Positions 5,580-6,661 of a stretch of 6,661 bases of DNA are shown in pieces. Origin of the DNA: Coriobacteriia bacterium (lineage in GTDB: Bacteria; Actinomycetota; Coriobacteriia; Coriobacteriales; UBA8131); NCBI GenBank assembly GCA_009781525.1, contig WQXZ01000096.1:1-6661 (forward strand). The letters are read 5' to 3'. Position 1 is the first letter of the stretch. Every line of letters starts with the position of its first letter. The translations under genes and the position numbers were made by a program. The notes under the pieces were generated by a model. The model worked only from the letters and a program-made list of their open reading frames with translations, searched no databases and was not told the DNA's origin.

Positions 5580-6337
5580 TGACAGTAGAGCCTGATCAAG
5601 ACAAGCAGAAGCAAATCGCAAGCGCTGTCAAAGTCAAACGACCTTCGACAGCAAGTCAGTTCGTGACTTTGTTCGCCAGAGATATCCGTCAAGAGATGCG
5701 AACCAGAGAAATGCTATCCTCGATGGGTTTTTACGCCTTGCTGGTTCTGCTTGTACTCGGAGTTGCTCTGGCGCAGGCTGACTCGTCTTTTCAAATCACG
5801 TCAATCAGTGGCGGATTGCTCTGGGTAATGATCGTCTTCACCTCTTTACTCGGCTTGAACCGCTCTTTTACATCTGAGCGCGAAGATGGCGGGTTAGAGG
5901 GAGTCTTACTGGTTCCGCTTGATCGCTCAATCATCTTCCTGGCAAAAATGGCTGCAAACCTGGTCTTCTTACTTGTTGTTGAGATGATTGCCTGTCCACT
6001 TTTCTTCTTTTTCTTCATGTCGCAAAACGCAGCATCTGCCAGTATTGCACTGGTGGTGATGCCTTTGCTTATCGGTTCAATTGGCATTGCTGCTGTCGGC
6101 ACACTGCTTGCTACAATAACCAGCGGTGCACGGGGCCGTGATGTTTTGTTGGCAATGCTTTTTATACCAGTGATATTTCCTTTGCTTTATGCTGTAGTGT
6201 CTGCAACATCTGTAACCATCGCCAATACTGAAGCCTTATCGTCGGCATTCATATCCAGCCTGGCAATGGCTGCAGGCTACGATGTGATTATGCTTTCTGT
6301 ATCATGGTTGCTCTACGATTTTGTAATAACCGACTAG
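5579..6337 (+). CDS. ccmB: Heme exporter membrane subunit CcmB
   Basis: A 252-residue membrane protein forming the permease partner of CcmA in the complex that frees holo-CcmE. The start is taken as the ATG at 5579, which overlaps the ccmA stop in a TGATG junction. The frame is open upstream to 5513, but that would overlap ccmA by 67 bases. Residues 1-27 are hydrophilic and longer than the N-terminus usual in CcmB. An amphipathic segment (FVTLFARDIRQEMRTREML) then leads to six predicted helices: about 50-66, 79-96, 117-143, a helix around VVMPLLIGSIGIAAVGTLLA, one around VLLAMLFIPVIFPLLYAVV, and a last one near the C-terminus. The loop SEREDGGLEGVLLVPLDRS (99-117) is the typical CcmB motif after the second helix. 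No good Shine-Dalgarno sequence is seen, so translation is probably coupled to ccmA. Confidence 0.92.
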   Translation: MTVEPDQDKQKQIASAVKVKRPSTASQFVTLFARDIRQEMRTREMLSSMGFYALLVLLVLGVALAQADSSFQITSISGGLLWVMIVFTSLLGLNRSFTSEREDGGLEGVLLVPLDRSIIFLAKMAANLVFLLVVEMIACPLFFFFFMSQNAASASIALVVMPLLIGSIGIAAVGTLLATITSGARGRDVLLAMLFIPVIFPLLYAVVSATSVTIANTEALSSAFISSLAMAAGYDVIMLSVSWLLYDFVITD

Positions 6338-6386
6338 ATAAGATAGCTATTGATCACGAGTCAGAAGGAAGCGGATACCACAGGTA

Positions 6387-6661
6387 ATGCAGAATGCCAC
6401 GCATATCTTAGAGTCAACACCTGGCGCTCCAGTCGTCACGAATAATCGCTTGAGTCTGCCAGCGCTTGTATTAGGCGCTCTACTGACAACCGCTGGATTC
6501 CTGATGGCTTTCTTCACTGCTCCGTTAGTCGCAGGCGCTAAGGTAGATACTCCTGCACTGATCGGCGGGCGCATGGTTACATCCAAGCTACTACTATCGC
6601 AAAAGATATTCTACTTTCACGTACCTGTAGCCCTTGTGAGTTTTATCGCGCTTGGTTTCGC
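6387..6661 (+). CDS. ccmC: Heme handling protein CcmC, N-terminal part (runs off right edge)
   Basis: An open frame from ATG 6387 reaches the window end without a stop, giving 91 complete codons. The start is MQNATHILESTPGAPVVTNN, followed by a first membrane helix (about 25-48, LGALLTTAGFLMAFFTAPLV) and an extracytoplasmic stretch. Next comes SQKIFYFHVPVALVSFIALG (73-92 by count, the last codon incomplete), the family's second helix with the conserved heme-ligand His at residue 78. In the family, CcmC binds heme, presents it through a WWD domain and links it to CcmE; the WWD domain would lie beyond the edge. It follows ccmB after 49 bases with no visible terminator. An AGAAGGAAG (6363-6371) is too far upstream (about 15 bases) to be an ordinary ribosome binding site for this ATG, and no alternative start is better. 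CcmC rather than CcsA is inferred from the motif and the ccmAB neighbours. Confidence 0.9.
   Translation, partial: MQNATHILESTPGAPVVTNNRLSLPALVLGALLTTAGFLMAFFTAPLVAGAKVDTPALIGGRMVTSKLLLSQKIFYFHVPVALVSFIALGF

Noticed and set aside
5791..6102. Minus-strand frame of 103 codons opposite ccmB
   Set aside because: It is a shadow of a clearly conserved membrane protein gene; its low-complexity Lys/Ser-rich translation has no family features.

Overview
The window holds the 3' end of a glutamine-dependent NAD+ synthetase gene (nadE), a complete EamA/DMT-family transporter gene, a 491-base gene-free stretch rich in repeats and dyads, and then the first five genes of a System I cytochrome c maturation operon in the order ccmE-ccmF-ccmA-ccmB-ccmC. 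The last gene runs off the right edge. Every gene is on the + strand.

The organism is a bacterium of roughly even base composition (by eye near 50% GC in the genes, clearly lower in the intergenic stretch) that uses AAGGAG-type ribosome binding sites and some non-ATG starts. The CcmE here carries a Cys-Pro-Ser-Lys-Tyr heme motif in place of the usual His-x-x-x-Tyr. From memory of the literature, that cysteine-type CcmE occurs in archaea, sulfate-reducing deltaproteobacteria and some other anaerobe lineages. An anaerobic or microaerobic respirer is therefore likely. A coriobacterial (Eggerthellaceae-like) or deltaproteobacterial source would fit, but the window alone does not decide it.

Layout: 1-524 nadE 3' end; 579-1547 DMT transporter; 1546-1633 four tandem 22-bp repeat units that begin on the transporter's stop codon; 1634-2038 putative ccm promoter and leader, with a perfect 28-bp palindrome and four further inverted repeats; 2039-2701 ccmE (TTG start); 2702-4891 ccmF; 4863-5579 ccmA, overlapping ccmF; 5579-6337 ccmB, overlapping ccmA by one base; 6387-6661 ccmC, partial.

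How the genes work together: CcmA (ATPase), CcmB and CcmC form the ABC-type complex that loads heme onto the membrane-anchored chaperone CcmE outside the membrane and releases holo-CcmE. CcmF is the heme lyase that passes the heme to apocytochrome c. No ccmD, ccmG or ccmH is visible; they may lie beyond the right edge, sit elsewhere, or be absent. The most distinctive protein is the CcmE homologue: it appears to hold two tandem OB-fold domains, of which only the first carries the heme-binding motif. The most distinctive DNA is the repeat-rich, dyad-rich stretch upstream of ccmE.
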